Shown in pieces: positions 36,336-48,145 of a stretch of 64,000 nt of DNA. Numbering within the stretch: position 1 is the stretch's first letter; every line of letters begins with the position of its first letter. The DNA comes from Cenococcum geophilum 1.58 (taxonomy: Eukaryota > Ascomycota > Dothideomycetes > Gloniales > Gloniaceae). Where the stretch lies: NCBI GenBank assembly GCA_001692895.1, contig KV748180.1, positions 4,555,805 to 4,619,804 of the forward strand, read 5' to 3'. A model generated the notes under the pieces. The model saw only the letters and a program-made list of their open reading frames with translations, was not told where the DNA came from and searched no databases. A program made the translations under genes and the position numbers.

Positions 36336-39300
36336 AGTAGTTACTACTACCTCCATACAAAATCTTCTTATTATACCTCTTTGGTCTTATTTATAGATAA
36401 CTAAAATTATTTTATATTAAACCTACGTTTAAATATAAGCCCTAAAAGCTTCTTAACTTATAAGATTGCTATATAGGTTAGCCCAGCTATCTTATTCTTT
36501 TCCTTAATATCTAGAACTACCCGGTTAAGTATTAGGCCCTAGCTTTTATATACAGTAAAAGTAAAAGCTAGAGTAATTAGAAATTAACGCCGTAAGTAAA
36601 AGCCTCTTATACCCTCCTATTTATAAAGCACGGAAAATATAAAGATAACTTTTTTACTATCCTACCGAGTAAATAGGGCAGGTCCGTTATACCCATCTAC
36701 TATAATTAGTAGTAACTAAGGCTAATTCTTTTTAATATCCGCGTGTCCTTTCTATACAATATCTTTAACTATACTAGTAGTACCGTTTACTAAGCCTAGT
36801 TCAACCCAGATATTCTATATTAGTATTACTTTCGCGCTAATATATAGGGCTAGATTCTCTATAGTATCGCACTAATTAAAAGTAACTTTCTGCATACCTA
36901 CACTAGTGTTAACTAACTTAATAGCTACTACTAGCTGTAAAAGGTCGCAAAGCCAAATAGCGTTATACTTACTTATAGTAGCGCGTATACCATATAGCCG
37001 AATTATATTATTAAAGCCCGCAACCTTATTAGTAAATAGGCTCTACTTACACCTAGTTAAAAGAAGCTTTTAGGTTAAATCACTTATAGAATTACTACGT
37101 AGCTTTGTAAGGGCGGTCCTAAATATAGAGCTCTTAGCGTCATTACCGCCCTACCGCATAACTTAATCTAGAATAGTTATTTAGTTAATCGCCTTATAGG
37201 CTCCCTTTTTATAGCTAGTAAGCTTTAACGGCCTAGCGGGTAGATTACTATATAAGGCCGCCTAACCTATAGGGGGAAGCTAATGGAAATCGCCTACTAG
37301 CAAGATGTTTAAGCCTCTAAAGTAGTCGTTGTTACGCGTAGGGTAAATTTAACGGAGGCGGTAATTAATCTAGGCCAGATGTACTTACCCAATTATAGAT
37401 TTCTCATTAAGGATAAGATAGTAAATATCCTTAAAAGCTTATTATAGAGGCGTAAGATTAGTAGTAGGCAATTTCTTAAATAGACGATTTACCGGTAACC
37501 TTAATAGATCGTATATAGTTCTGCTATTAATACTAAAGGCAGCTACCCTAGTAGGGGCAGCTTAAGCTAATAGTAACGGCTTGCTATTAGCCCTTACTAT
37601 ATTATAGAGCGTAGTAGAAAGGACAGTAATAAGATGCGATTTACCAGTTCCTGCCTTTCTATTAACGTTAATCCGCAGTAGGGGGGGCTAAGGCCCGCTT
37701 AGATCTGCCTATAGTAATTAACTATAATATTATAGATATAACGCTGACCTAGTTATAAGGAGGACGGAGTTGCTATTTAGGATAGGCGGCTCTACGGTAG
37801 AGGCTATAGCCATACTTCCTGCCAATAAGTTCTCTTATTAAGCTGCGGGTACGTACCCTAATACGTACTCCAGTTATAATTATAATTAAGCTCCCTATTA
37901 CCAAGCCTATTAAAATCCTTAATTTTAACTTTATTAGTATTTCGAACGCGGGCATATAGGGCCTTAAAGGACTAGTATAGCTCCAAGTCGTCTGCAAAAT
38001 CGCCCTCAAACTTATTAATATTATTAATAGTTTTATAACCTTCCTCTAGTTTCCGATTATAGAAGTAGTTAGGTAGATGCTAATAAGAGTTAATATAAGC
38101 CTAATAGGAAGCCATATAATTAGGGGCCCTAAATCCGTTAGTATAAGTAGCTACTTCCTTATACTCCCTCTACGGGTAATAAAGAATAAGCTTTATATAA
38201 TAGAACTTAGGATACTATAGATAGGAACGATTGCCGTTATATTACGGAAAGTACAATATAACTTAAGGCCTTACTCTTAGCCGACGCTTATAAGTAGAGT
38301 AATTAAAATAGAGTAGAAAATTAAGGAAAATAACGTCTTCTACCCTATTTGGGCGGCGCTTATATTTCTTATAGTCGGATAGTCCGTACCCTTTTAGTTG
38401 CCTATTATTAAGCTTATATATAGCGCTTCGATCGTCCTTCTAGTGGTAATCTAAAGTTACTATATTCCTAAAGCCTTTATAAAGTGGAATGTTAAAAAGC
38501 AGATAGTATACCTCCTATGCTAACTAATCGCATTTAGTAATAAGCTTATTTATAAACCTAGCCATAACCAAACTAAATGTATAAAGGCTATTGGCGTACG
38601 GCTATACTAATTAGAGTAACTCTTAGTAGGAAGTTAACTTCTTCTCTTCCTTACTGCAATACTTACCTATATAGTTAACTATTACTAATACGCTTATAGC
38701 GGGTAACGTATTAATATTCACTATCTACGCTAATATTATAGCTGCATTGTAACCATTAAAAAGCTTATTATTACGCTGCAGACAAAACGTCCAGTAATAT
38801 AGATTTTAATCCTTTAATACAGCGGCCTTATTACGAAGAGGCTGTAGAAAATAGAAGCGGCACTCCTTTACTCTAGTGGAGCCTTTCTTTAATCTTAAGC
38901 AGTAAGATTTGATGCAATTACGGTGCCGTTAAAATTGATTAAAGTAGGTAGTAAGAAGCTCACTAGTATTAAGCTGTTCTTTATAGCTAAGAGCAGAAGA
39001 ATATCGGAGATTAGGAGGCCTAGATTAATTAGGATTAATTACGGATATAAAAGTAGCCCAGTACTTAATAAAAGCCGCCCTTAATTTAATAGCTGACGGA
39101 TCTAGCTTTAGGGCTGTTAAACTCTATAAGAAGCTATATATATAGCCGCTACCTTATACCTACCACTTATATTGGGACTAAAAGTTAGTGCTATTAAATA
39201 GGCCTATAAGCACGTGCTTCCTAAATAGATCAAAGCGGCGATACAGCCAGTAAGCAGCAATATGCGGATTATTATTAAGATTCTAAGAAGCAATCTGGTA

Positions 39301-40869
39301 GCGCTAAGCCTTATTAATAGCCTTATATTCTTTAAATAGAGGTATATAAGAGTGTAGATTATGCTAATGTAGATTAGTAGCGCTAAGTGTAAAGAATAGA
39401 GACCCGCTCTTAATATTCTTAGCATAAGCCGTAAGCTTATTTCTCTTCTGCCTCTAGTAAGGTCTGGTACCCTTAAGGTTCTATATATACCGTACAATCT
39501 TATTTAGTAACTAGCCACCCCTATTACTATTTATAAGATTACTAAGCTTATTTAAAGATAGACTATTCTTATTTAATTAGCTGTAGAGGAAGCGGGTAGC
39601 GTTAAGGGCTTACTCTTTTATAATCTAATTAAACACATAGTAGCGAAATAAGGGGTAGCGGCCAAACTGACCGTTCTAATACTTAAGTATATGCTTAGCG
39701 TACGTAGCTAGGGTAACCGTACGACTTTATAGCATGTTAAAATTGGCTTTGCTATAAGGAAACAGAGTAAAAAAGGCGCTACATATAATGAAACTAGCTG
39801 ATTGTTTAGAGAGAGGTATTTATTATATAGTAGGAACCTCTAGGCCCGCTTATAGGTCTTATTAGTATTAAACCTTACGACCTAAAAGCTCTAATTTATT
39901 AAGGTTAGGTACTAGATTAGAAACAAAAGTATCTAATATATCGTTATTAAATTCGCCGTCCAGTATATTACTGCTAAGCTCGGCAGGCAAAGGATTAACA
40001 GCAGGACGTTGTATAGGAGCAGTAGGGTAAGCCGTCGGGCTACTAGAATTATACTTTAACTTATTAATATAAGGTAGCTAATCTAATATAGAGCCATTTT
40101 TGGGTAAGCTAGTAAGCCGGGTGCTATATATTTTAACGTCGCGATAATTAGGATAATTAACCTTTAGAAAGTAAAGCCACTATACTATAGCAGAGCGCCT
40201 TACGGTATACCGCTTAGTAAACCGCCGACTTAGGTATTCGCCACCCTCTACTACCGTAGGCCTTACAACCAGTATATTAAGTTTAATAGGTAGCCATAGC
40301 AGCTACCTTTAAGTCTTTAGTATATTCTAGCCAAAGCAATAGATATGGCTAGTATAGCAATATTACTAGCCGCGTATACGCACGACTTATAGATAAACGT
40401 ATACGCGCGCAATTAGAAGCTCCTCTACCGCGGTAAGTATAGGTAGGAAGCCAGGAATAAGCCCCAGATTAAGCCCGTTGCTTTCACTAAATAGGGGAAA
40501 AAGAGTTAGATATTTAAGGCTATCGGCGTCCTTAATGTAGGCTTTATATATACCTATATTATTACCCTCCGTAGCTAGGCCCATTTAGAACCACCGCTCC
40601 TTATAACGGCTGCACGTCTTTATACATTCAGCCTATAGTATACTCCTAAATTTCTTAATTCGCTCCCAATCAACAGCCGAAACGGGTAGTACTATAGCCG
40701 TAGTTAGAGTAGGTATTGGCGGTAGAGTAGGTATAGGAGCTAGTTCTAGCAAGGACGTATTTAGGCTATCTAAAGTGCCTCTTCTACTATATGGAGCTTT
40801 ATCTATAGTATATAGCGGGGGAGTAGGCGAGTAAGCTTTACCCCACCAATTAAAAATGCGGTGCTCCCG
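36336..40869 (-). pseudogene. Helitron Rep-helicase, main part
   Basis: From the N-terminal side: linker (FNWWGKAYSPTP), a segment with VEELLIARVYVYLQVV near 40390-40450 like the DUF6570 region of fungal Helitrons, and a Helitron-like N domain (FFTLSATNLH, about 39362-39400; HIAAYWLYRRFDLF). The HUH site at about 39126-39152 is GSGYIYSFL, so both His are Tyr. The two-Tyr motif is NYIGKYCSKEEKK (about 38641-38687). The PIF1 helicase has Walker A RKAGTGKSHLI (about 37636-37672), Walker B LILNEKSIIG (about 37391-37414, Asp to Asn), VGDFH-stop-LPP, and near the end KSQGLILNRVVLDI and GLTYIAIL. The frame joins the N-terminal piece at 46490 across the LINE1-C target site. Confidence 0.9.
40387..40584 (-). 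pseudogene. Helitron protein, open sub-stretch
   Basis: These 65 stop-free codons belong to the Helitron frame (MGLATEGNNIGIYKAY, later LTAVEELLIARVYVYL). The start Met is internal: the frame upstream reads AECIKTCSRYKERWF. It is not an independent gene. Confidence 0.8.
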
Positions 40870-40884
40870 TTATATTACCCTAAT
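40870..40884. repeat. Left TSD of LINE1-C (15 bp)
   Basis: TTATATTACCCTAAT recurs exactly at 46475-46489. The Helitron frame (RKIIRVI-stop-REHRIFNWW) reads through one copy. Confidence 0.93.
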
Positions 40885-41010
40885 AGGCGTACGGATATTA
40901 TACCTCTGAGCGTAAATATGCGTCAAGAAAGGAGCTCTTGCTGCACCCGGCCTAAAAAGACCAAAACCAACCAAAAGAACCCTGAAAAACACCTAGAGAA
41001 TCCCCCTAAG

Positions 41011-42600
41011 ATGCATGCATCGCAGGGGAGGCACACGTTAAGCGATAGTAGTTCGCATTCGCGCGCGTTTACTAGAACTACGCCCAGAAATAGACCTCTA
41101 TAATAAGAACGGGTAAATACCACACTATAAAGCGGGAAGACCTTTATTAAGAAGGCATTTAACAAAATACAAAGCCTATTAAACGCGTCTAGTATCTGTA
41201 GTTATGGGGGAGCAACCGTCAGCTATAACGAACTAATACAGCTAGTAGAATGGCTCCGCCAGTTTAGCGAACCTTAGGCGCCCCTTTAGTAAACCCTTAA
41301 CCAAATCCTCTAACGGCTAAGCAAAATTAAAAATAAATAAAACCCCTCTTTACCGGCGAATCGTACCTGGGCTACCGTAGCTGCGCTTTTATAGCATAGG
41401 GTACTTAACCCCTTAAAGATAATAACCGGGCATATAATTATAATATAACTAAATACGGAAAAAGTAAAGGGGCTTAGGGGATAATTAGAAATAAAAGTCC
41501 TTATAGAGATTTATAAAGAGGTCTATAACGCTATTATAGTCCAATACCTTAGGAGCGGAGATATTAGAGTTACCCTAAGGGACTAATAGGTAAAGGAATA
41601 AGCTATAAAGGTAGGGGATAGGCTAGGAGAACGTATTAGCATAAAAGTGCTCCGCGAAGATTACCCAGTCGAAGTCCTAGCGGTCCCCCTAAGCCTTAGG
41701 GTAGAAAAAGGACGCTAGGCGGATAATACAGTAACTATATATAAGATAGTAAAATAAACGGAACGCCTTATACTAGGACTTAAGATTACTTAAATCTAAT
41801 AGCTTCGACAGGAAAATGTAAACTAAGCATATAATAAGAATAATAAGAGGATATAAGGGCCGCCAGAGACTCGCTAGGGAGACGCCGGTTAAACGTATGG
41901 CTCCCTTATTATTAGCATATATACACTAGAAATGCAAAAACTCCTTATTTAAAAAGGTATTATTATAAATGGCCTTATATACGACGTAAAGCTCTACAAC
42001 TATAAACTCCGCCTAGAATAATGCTATCGCTGCGTATAATGGGGACATACCTAATCCACATGCGCAGTATAGGTGTGCTACGGCTACTGTGCAGGCCCCC
42101 ACGATATAAGATACTACTTAAATTAAGACTAAATAAAATGCGTAAACTGCCACCAAAGCATATATAAGGCGTAAGAGAGAGAAAACTGCATTAAATATAG
42201 GAGACGGAAGGTAAGGGCTTAATAGCTACGAGAATAACTACACGCTAGGTTATATAAATGGAAATAATAGGCAATAAGCTAGGGGGGCGCAGGTACCTTT
42301 CTAGCGTTTCCTACCTTTAACACTAGGGGGCTAGGCTAGCTATCCTAAGCCTTAACGGGCTAAAAGCGACGCCGTGTGACATTACTAGACTATATAGGGA
42401 TATAAGGGTTATAGGGGATATAAGGGAGAGGACGCCCTGTAGGAAGACCCTTATAGATAGCTATAGTAAGCTTAAGACCAGGATAATTAAGAATTAGACT
42501 TAACGCGGCAAATATAACATTTATAGCCGACTCTTAAAGGGTATATAGCCAACCAGTAAGAATAGGGGAAGAACTAGAGATGATAATAGATTTAGATATA
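41011..42600 (+). pseudogene. LINE1-C ORF1 (Gag-like, zinc knuckles)
   Basis: The likely start is ATG at 41011 (MHASQGRHTLSDSSSHSRAF), the first Met in the low-RIP 5' part and in frame with SGKTFIKKAFNKIQSLL and YNELIQLVEWLRQFSEP. Knuckles lie at 42022-42189: CYRCV-stop-WGHT-stop-STC keeps a complete CCHC, followed by CYGYCAGPHDIRYYL and CVNCHQSIYKA-stop-ERENC. Stops are TAG/TAA. The end of the ORF is not clear. The product would be the LINE RNA-binding protein. Confidence 0.82.
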
Positions 42601-45600
42601 GAAGCGCTAATAGGAATACAAGACACGGGAATAGAAAGCTTTATATAAAATAAGTAGTAACTAGGGTGCAGATATAAGAGATAGAAGTTCTAAATATCTA
42701 AGAGAAAGTGGAAATAGGAGAAGTAAGGAACGAAGGAGAGGCGAAGGACCCTTGCCGAGGGTCCGCCACCTATCCATTATATAGTATAACTACAGCAATA
42801 TAAACCACCGTCTCGTAAGGCCCTTACTAGATAGCCTAGACCTAGAGAAATACCATATCCTTGCTATACAAGAGCTGTATTATAATGCCTACATATAATT
42901 AATATACTGCCCCTAAGAATTCCAGCTCCTATACGAACCAAAAGCAGCTATATGCGTATGCTTTATAATTAGCAAGGCAATTAGCCTATCCTTATAGTTA
43001 TAGCAGGTAGTTAACTTAGATATTGTAGTTATAATAATGTAGATATATAGGGGACCGGTATAGATTATTAACGTATATAACCCTAGGGTTAAAAGGGTCC
43101 CATAAACAGAGAATATTATATTAGTAATAAGCTTACTAGAAACCGAAGGTATAGAGTCTATCCTATTAGGAGATATAAACCTCTACTACCCGCGGTAGGG
43201 GGGTATCTATATTACTGCTGAACGATAGGTAGAGTGCCTACTAAGAGCTATAGACACCTGGGGCCTTAAGCCGGCCACCCCCCTAGGAGTAATTATATGG
43301 CAATAAGGCACCGCTAGAAGTATAATTAACCTTATATTTATAGACGAAGGCCTATACTAGAGACTTAAAAGATACAACCCTAAAGAAGAATGGGCACTCG
43401 CCTTAGACTATATCCCTATTTAGATATAGCTAGATCTAGATATTAAGGTGTAACTAAATAGTAAAAGATATATAATAAGAAAGCTTAAGACAGATAGCTT
43501 CCTTAATATAGTTAAATAATAACTTTAAGACCTAGAAGAAATCCACCCGATACTAAATAAGCAAGGCTTATTAGCTACCCCTAAGGAAATTAACTAAAGA
43601 CTAGAAAGGATCCAGGCAGTAATTAAAAAAGGGCTAGAAGAGCACTACCCGGTCTTAAAAGCGGGCCCCTATACGCGACACGTATAGTCCACATAATACG
43701 CAATTCTTATTGCTAGCTAACGACGAGCAAGAAGAAAATATATAAGTAGCTATAATCCTAAAGACGAGAGATAATATAAAGACATAAGAAACCAGCTAAA
43801 GAATACCCTAAAAAAAGAGGTAAGGGATAGCTGGAGACGGTTTATAAATAAGCATACTATTAACCCGAGCCTCCCCTATAATAAAGGCCTTTAGAGGATA
43901 GTAAAATAGGTAAAGAGAAAGGCGGGACGTTTAGTAGAAGACCTATACCTTCCACCCCTACAAAGACTAGGTAAATTACTGGCTATAAGTAACAATAATA
44001 AGAAGGCAAAGATCCTTATAGAAAGATTTTTCCCTTAACCAGCTTTAGTAAACCTTAGTGATATTACAGGCGAAGCACTAGTGACTTGCCTAAGGGTTGA
44101 CAGCGATATAACAACTAAAGAAATGGCTAGAACTATTAGCCGCCTCTTAAATAATATAGCACTAAGACCAGATAGGATCCTAAATAAAGCCCTAAAGACC
44201 TGCGGACCCTAATAGCACCTTAGCTTACGGATATAGCTAGAGTATACTTTATAATAGGCTACTACCTAAGACTCGGAAGAGCTATAACAACGTTTATTCT
44301 ATATAAAGAAGGTAAAGCAAACTACTTATTCCTAGGGAGCTACCGCCTTATTGCCTTAGAGAATACCCTTAGTAAGATCTTAAAAAGGGTAATAGCGGAC
44401 CATATAGCAGATATAGCTAAGGAACACGCCCTACTACTATAAAGCTAAATAGGGGCAAGAAAGAACCGCTTAACACTATTAGTACTTACGCTACTCGCTA
44501 CTACCATTAAATCTGCATGGGCGATGCGAAGGGACTTTATAGTATTAATGCTTAGCCTAGATATTAGTGGCGCCTATAATAATATACCCCACGAGCGTCT
44601 CCTATACATCCTTAGGGCAAAAGGCTTCCTAGAATGGATTATATAATTTGTTTAAGGGTTTATAGGTTAAAAAGAAATATTACTGGTCTTTAGCGGATAC
44701 TAAAGCCCCCCTATCGCAGTTACAATAGGAATACCATAAGGATCACCCCTCTCGCCTATACTCTTCCTTTTCTTTATAAGCAACCTACTTAACTCCTTTA
44801 AGGAAGGGGCGACCTAGGGCATAGGCTTTGTTAACGACATAAACCTAATTATATACGGGCTAATAGCCGCAGAGAATTGCAGAACACTAAAGAAAGCATA
44901 TAACACCTATATAGAATAGTTAAGACGATATAGAGTCTAATTCTTACCAGAGAAATACCAGCTAATCCATTTTACAAGAAAACGCAACTAATTTATAGAT
45001 CTTTAGCATATAATTCGTATTTAAGGCTTTAGGGGTTAACCAGTTTAGGGCCTAAGAGTATTAGGAGTATAGGTAGACAGTAAGCTCTAGTAGAGCGCAT
45101 ATGCGGTATAAGCGGCCTGTAAGGGCCAAATATAGTATATCGCACTATCTAGGATCGTTAATTCTATATGGGGTCCATGCTTCTAGAGGTCACGCCTACT
45201 ATACATAGTAGTTATCCGGCTAACTATAACGTATAGGTCCAGTATCTGGGCCATTAGAGAATCTAAGAAAGGCCCCCCTAAATCGCTCCTTAAACTACTC
45301 TAAAAGGTTTAAATAGCCTACCTCTAGAGTATAATAGGCGGATATAAGCGAACGGCTATAGTACTACTTAAGAAGGAAGCTAATATTCCCCCCCTATAAC
45401 TATATATTAAAGCCGTTATAATATAAAGGGCGTAAAAGGAACGTAACTCTAATGTTATAAAGTATATTAAGGCACGCCTAAATAAACTATAGAGAGACTT
45501 TAGGGCGCCTTATAGGAGAATAAACCAATAACCCTAAAGTAGGGAAGATATATTAGANAAACAGGTAAAGAAAGCAGAAGAAGAATGGTGCTACTTTAGG

Positions 45601-46300
45601 GCCTAGGCCTATATAGAGGAGGAAGGGAGACGCGTAAGAGGCCAGTAAGGATAATAGTAAGAGAGAAAAAGGAGCTAAAGTAGAGCATAAAAAAATGTTG
45701 GGAAACCATCTACCGTAATATAATACTGGCTAGACCAACGCTGGAGAGGTGTATAGGAGTTAAAGGTATAGAGATAGACTAAGGCAAGAGGAACCTAAGC
45801 CGTAGTATGGTTAACGCTATAGGGGGTAAACACTTTAGGGCTCTAAGAAGGCCTAATAAAGGTAGAAAATATAATGGTAATACTCTTAAGAACAGGAATA
45901 ATAGGACTAAAAGACTGGCTCTACTAGGTGGGTGTCTTAGTAGGTAGCCCGAGATGCGAATATAGCTAGCTAAGACAGACACCAAAACACGTAATACTGT
46001 TATGCCCCTTATGCACTAACCGAGAAGTAATGCTCTTAGTAGCTAGTATAGAGAACTATAAGACACTGCTCTTAATATAAAAAGGCCTTAAGGCGGTTAC
46101 CTAGTAGCTTATTAGCTAAAATGTACTAAACCAGTTCCGGGTTATAAAGGAAATAATAATAGAGGGCGGGGGGGCGAGCAATAGGCGCCCCCTAATAACT
46201 CTATAGGAGTAGAGTAAATTATATAATACTAGCGCGTCCGTAGGCTTGTTACGGCAGCAGTGGTTCCTAAGAAGATTAAAAAGTAAGGTAGTAGGAGCAC
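42600..46300 (+). pseudogene. LINE1-C ORF2 (endonuclease, reverse transcriptase)
   Basis: The endonuclease includes ILLGDINLYYPR-stop-GG (43160-43203). The RT includes ALRPDRILNKAL, motif A LSLDISGAYNNIPHERLL (about 44550-44600), motif B IPQGSPLSPILFLF (about 44728-44772) and motif C GFVNDINLI (44824-44850, an FADD-type site with Asp to Asn). The C-terminal region reads VILLRTGIIGLKDWLYQ, then ILLCPLCTNREVMLLVA (about 45990-46030), a Cys-rich end common in LINE ORF2. An N lies at 45557. The Met-initiated start cannot be fixed. Open stretches on the opposite strand at 45779-45985 and 46116-46358 are antisense shadows. Confidence 0.9.
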
Positions 46301-46474
46301 TATAGGTGACTCGTAGGCGCCTTATAGGCGAGTCCCAAAAGGCAGGGAGATGGATCACGGGGTTTTCTCAAGTTAAGTCTTTCTTAAGTTGAGTTTTCTC
46401 CCCATATGTAAATAAGGAGTAGTCCGCGTGGGCCCAATAGGGATCCGAATCGGACGTTAAGCAATGAATTATTA

Positions 46475-46489
46475 TTATATTACCCTAAT
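46475..46489. repeat. Right TSD of LINE1-C
   Basis: Exact copy of 40870-40884, directly after the (ATT)n tail. Confidence 0.93.
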
Positions 46490-46860
46490 TATCTTCCGCC
46501 GTTAAGCTATTTTAGGGGTATCTTAGCTATTCTGGCCGCGAGGTAGGAAGGCGTTCTTAGTGTCGTTTTTAGGTAAAGTAGTTCGCTGGCGCCTTATAGG
46601 ATAATTCTTAGTAGTAGAACCTAACTCTATAAGAGCTCTCCGCTTATTTAAATTATATTTAAAGGCCTAGAAAAGTAAGCAAAAGTAGAAGTAGTATATA
46701 GGGAATACGCGCCTTTGACCGATATAACTGGCATAGCTTTAAAAGCTTTTTTAAAGGGCCATCTTTAATAAAGTTAAGGTGGGGCTTATAGATACAGCAC
46801 TTGCTGCACTTAATTACAGTAAGGTCTACTATATTTACGGTATATATAGTGGTATTAATA
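46490..46860 (-). pseudogene. Helitron Rep-helicase, N-terminal zinc-finger part
   Basis: On the - strand, KCSKCCIYKPHLNFIKDGP followed by LLKLCQLYRSKAR is a Cys-pair zinc finger (final Cys of the second pair is Tyr) of the kind found at the start of fungal Helitron proteins. The frame later reads RRQRTTLPKNDTK and PKIA-stop-RRKIIRV into the LINE1-C target site. It continues at 40869. The start codon was not identified. Confidence 0.75.
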
Positions 46861-47013
46861 GAGATATTAACAAAGACGTTAACAAAAAGGTACGTGTATA
46901 ATATTTTAATATTCCAATATTTTAAAGTTCGTCACGTGAATTCTGCCACGACTTACCGTCCGTAAGTTTTTTTAAACCAATCAGAAGCTGGCTTGGCAAA
47001 GTTTAAATTCTAG

Positions 47014-47048
47014 GACCCGAAAATATAGACTACTTGTACCTCGGGTCA
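47014..47048 (-). repeat. Helitron 5' terminus with inverted repeat
   Basis: On the + strand, GACCCGA (47014-47020) and TCGGGTC (47041-47047) form a 7-bp inverted repeat around a 20-base spacer. The outer arm is the element end. On the - strand the terminus reads TGACCCGAGGTACAAGTA. An inverted, RIP-decayed copy lies at 33609-33626. Confidence 0.65.
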
Positions 47049-48145
47049 ATTATAGACTAAAAGGACTAACCTTTAAATACCTTCTTTATACGAAACAAAG
47101 TTAATTAACTATTTACATTAAAACTGCAAGTAGAAAAGCTAGTACTAGTATCTATAGCTAGAACTAAAGGGAAATAAAATATTCTCCTTATAACTATAGA
47201 AGAGTATAATATAGATTTCCTAGTTAAATATACGGATATCTAGTATAACTACTTTACCTTTTAAAGAGACTAAAAACTAAAACCCTAGGTTTAAATTATA
47301 GCCTATAGGGTTCTTACCCTATCTTTTCTAAAAGAGGGAGGCTCTAAGCTTCTAAAAGAAGAAATTAAGACCTTTAATCCTATAGGGATACAAGGACTAC
47401 CTAGATAGATCTTATCTAGTGTAAAAAGACATAATCCATAAACTAGATTTAGCTTTATAGTTTTTACTATAGAGAAAAAGGAAAAAAGATAAGAAATCTT
47501 AATTGTAGGTACAGCTACTAAGGTAATAAAATACCTTAAAGTCTCTCCTATTACGCAGTGCACTAGCTGCTAAAAATTTGGCTATATAGGAGATAGATGC
47601 TCTACTAGAGCCTATAGATTCTATACGGCTATATATCTATCTAAAGACTACGCCTATCTTACCTGTATAACAATAGGCAAGCCTTATAAGCATATAACCC
47701 CTTTTTACATTAATTGTAAAGAAAACTACTTTGCTAATAGTAAAGATTGCAAAACTCTTAAAGCAGCTAAACTAGTAGATACTAGCTTAGAAGATTCTAT
47801 AGAAGAATAAAAATAAAAATAATCCTAAAGGCCTATTAGGCTTTTAGTAAAACGATATTAGAGAGTAAAGGAATAGAAATAAATTGTAAAAGGATAGGGA
47901 TAGGTGTTAGGATTTGGTTTTTTCTACCGTTTTCTTATTCCCTAGTAGTTGTAGTAACTTGGTATTCTACTAAGAAACTATAAACTCCTAGTTTAGGGAC
48001 GTATAAACTACTAAGATATAGCTACTAGTATATATTAAGCTGCCTAGAAAGGATTTATATATATAGAACTATAGCGCCATAGCTTAAGGCTGCATGCGTA
48101 GTATTATACGTAGTATTATACAACGATATAAAAAAAAATATAAAA
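47049..48145 (+). mobile_element. LINE2-EF segment 3 (ORF1 end fused to the 3' UTR)
   Basis: It matches LINE2-D from about 3283 through the zinc knuckles to about 4056. At 47807-47823 it jumps through AATAAAAATAAAAATAA to sequence matching LINE2-D from about 8062 to the tail. About 4 kb, essentially all of ORF2, is absent. With segments 1 and 2 this makes a 2.35-kb LINE2 derivative that could not have supplied its own RT. Knuckles near 47566-47760 include CSTRAYRFYTA-type and FTNCKENYFANSKDC-type forms, partly altered to Tyr. The open stretch on the opposite strand at 47303-47563 is antisense to ORF1. Confidence 0.85.

Larger units (their letters stand above)
40885..46474 (+). mobile_element. 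LINE1-C, full-length Tad1-like LINE
   Basis: 5,590 bp with a perfect 15-bp TSD and an (ATT)n tail after GACGTTAAGCAATG. The first 46 bases (40885-40930) are not shared with the other copies. Family homology begins at GGAGCTCTTGCTGCACC. The first 170 bases of that part are barely touched by RIP (many CpA/TpG), unlike the rest. It carries ORF1 with zinc knuckles and ORF2 with endonuclease and RT. I see no RNase H, unlike LINE2. It lies within the Helitron between the zinc-finger start and the main Rep-helicase. It is the reference copy for LINE1-A, LINE1-B and the 51568 stub. Confidence 0.94.
33575..47048 (-). mobile_element. Helitron-like element (HLE2/Helentron-type ends), split by LINE1-C
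   Basis: About 7.9 kb of rolling-circle transposon remain after removing LINE1-C. The LINE2 ORF1 sequence closes up on either side without a target duplication, leaving TT on the - strand at the insertion point. Inside, on the - strand, lies one long Rep-helicase frame (N-terminal zinc finger, Helitron-like N domain, HUH-type site, two-Tyr motif, PIF1 helicase) and a long 3' non-coding region. A small hairpin lies 9 bases from the 3' end. An inverted copy of the 5' terminus lies just inside that hairpin. This asymmetric arrangement is known from the HLE2/Helentron branch. Either end may be off by one base. Confidence 0.85.

Noticed and set aside
37773..38009. 78-codon open stretch on the - strand
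   Set aside because: Same strand as the Helitron protein but a different frame from the Rep-helicase reading through this region.
39204..39497. 97-codon open stretch on the - strand
   Set aside because: Out of frame with the Helitron-like N domain (FFTLSATNLH), which runs through the same bases.
40923..41165. 80-codon open stretch on the - strand
   Set aside because: Antisense to the LINE1-C 5' UTR and ORF1 start.
46116..46358. 80-codon open stretch on the - strand
   Set aside because: Antisense to the LINE1-C ORF2 end and 3' UTR. RIP creates fewer stops on the non-coding strand.
47303..47563. 86-codon open stretch on the - strand
   Set aside because: Antisense to LINE2-EF ORF1.
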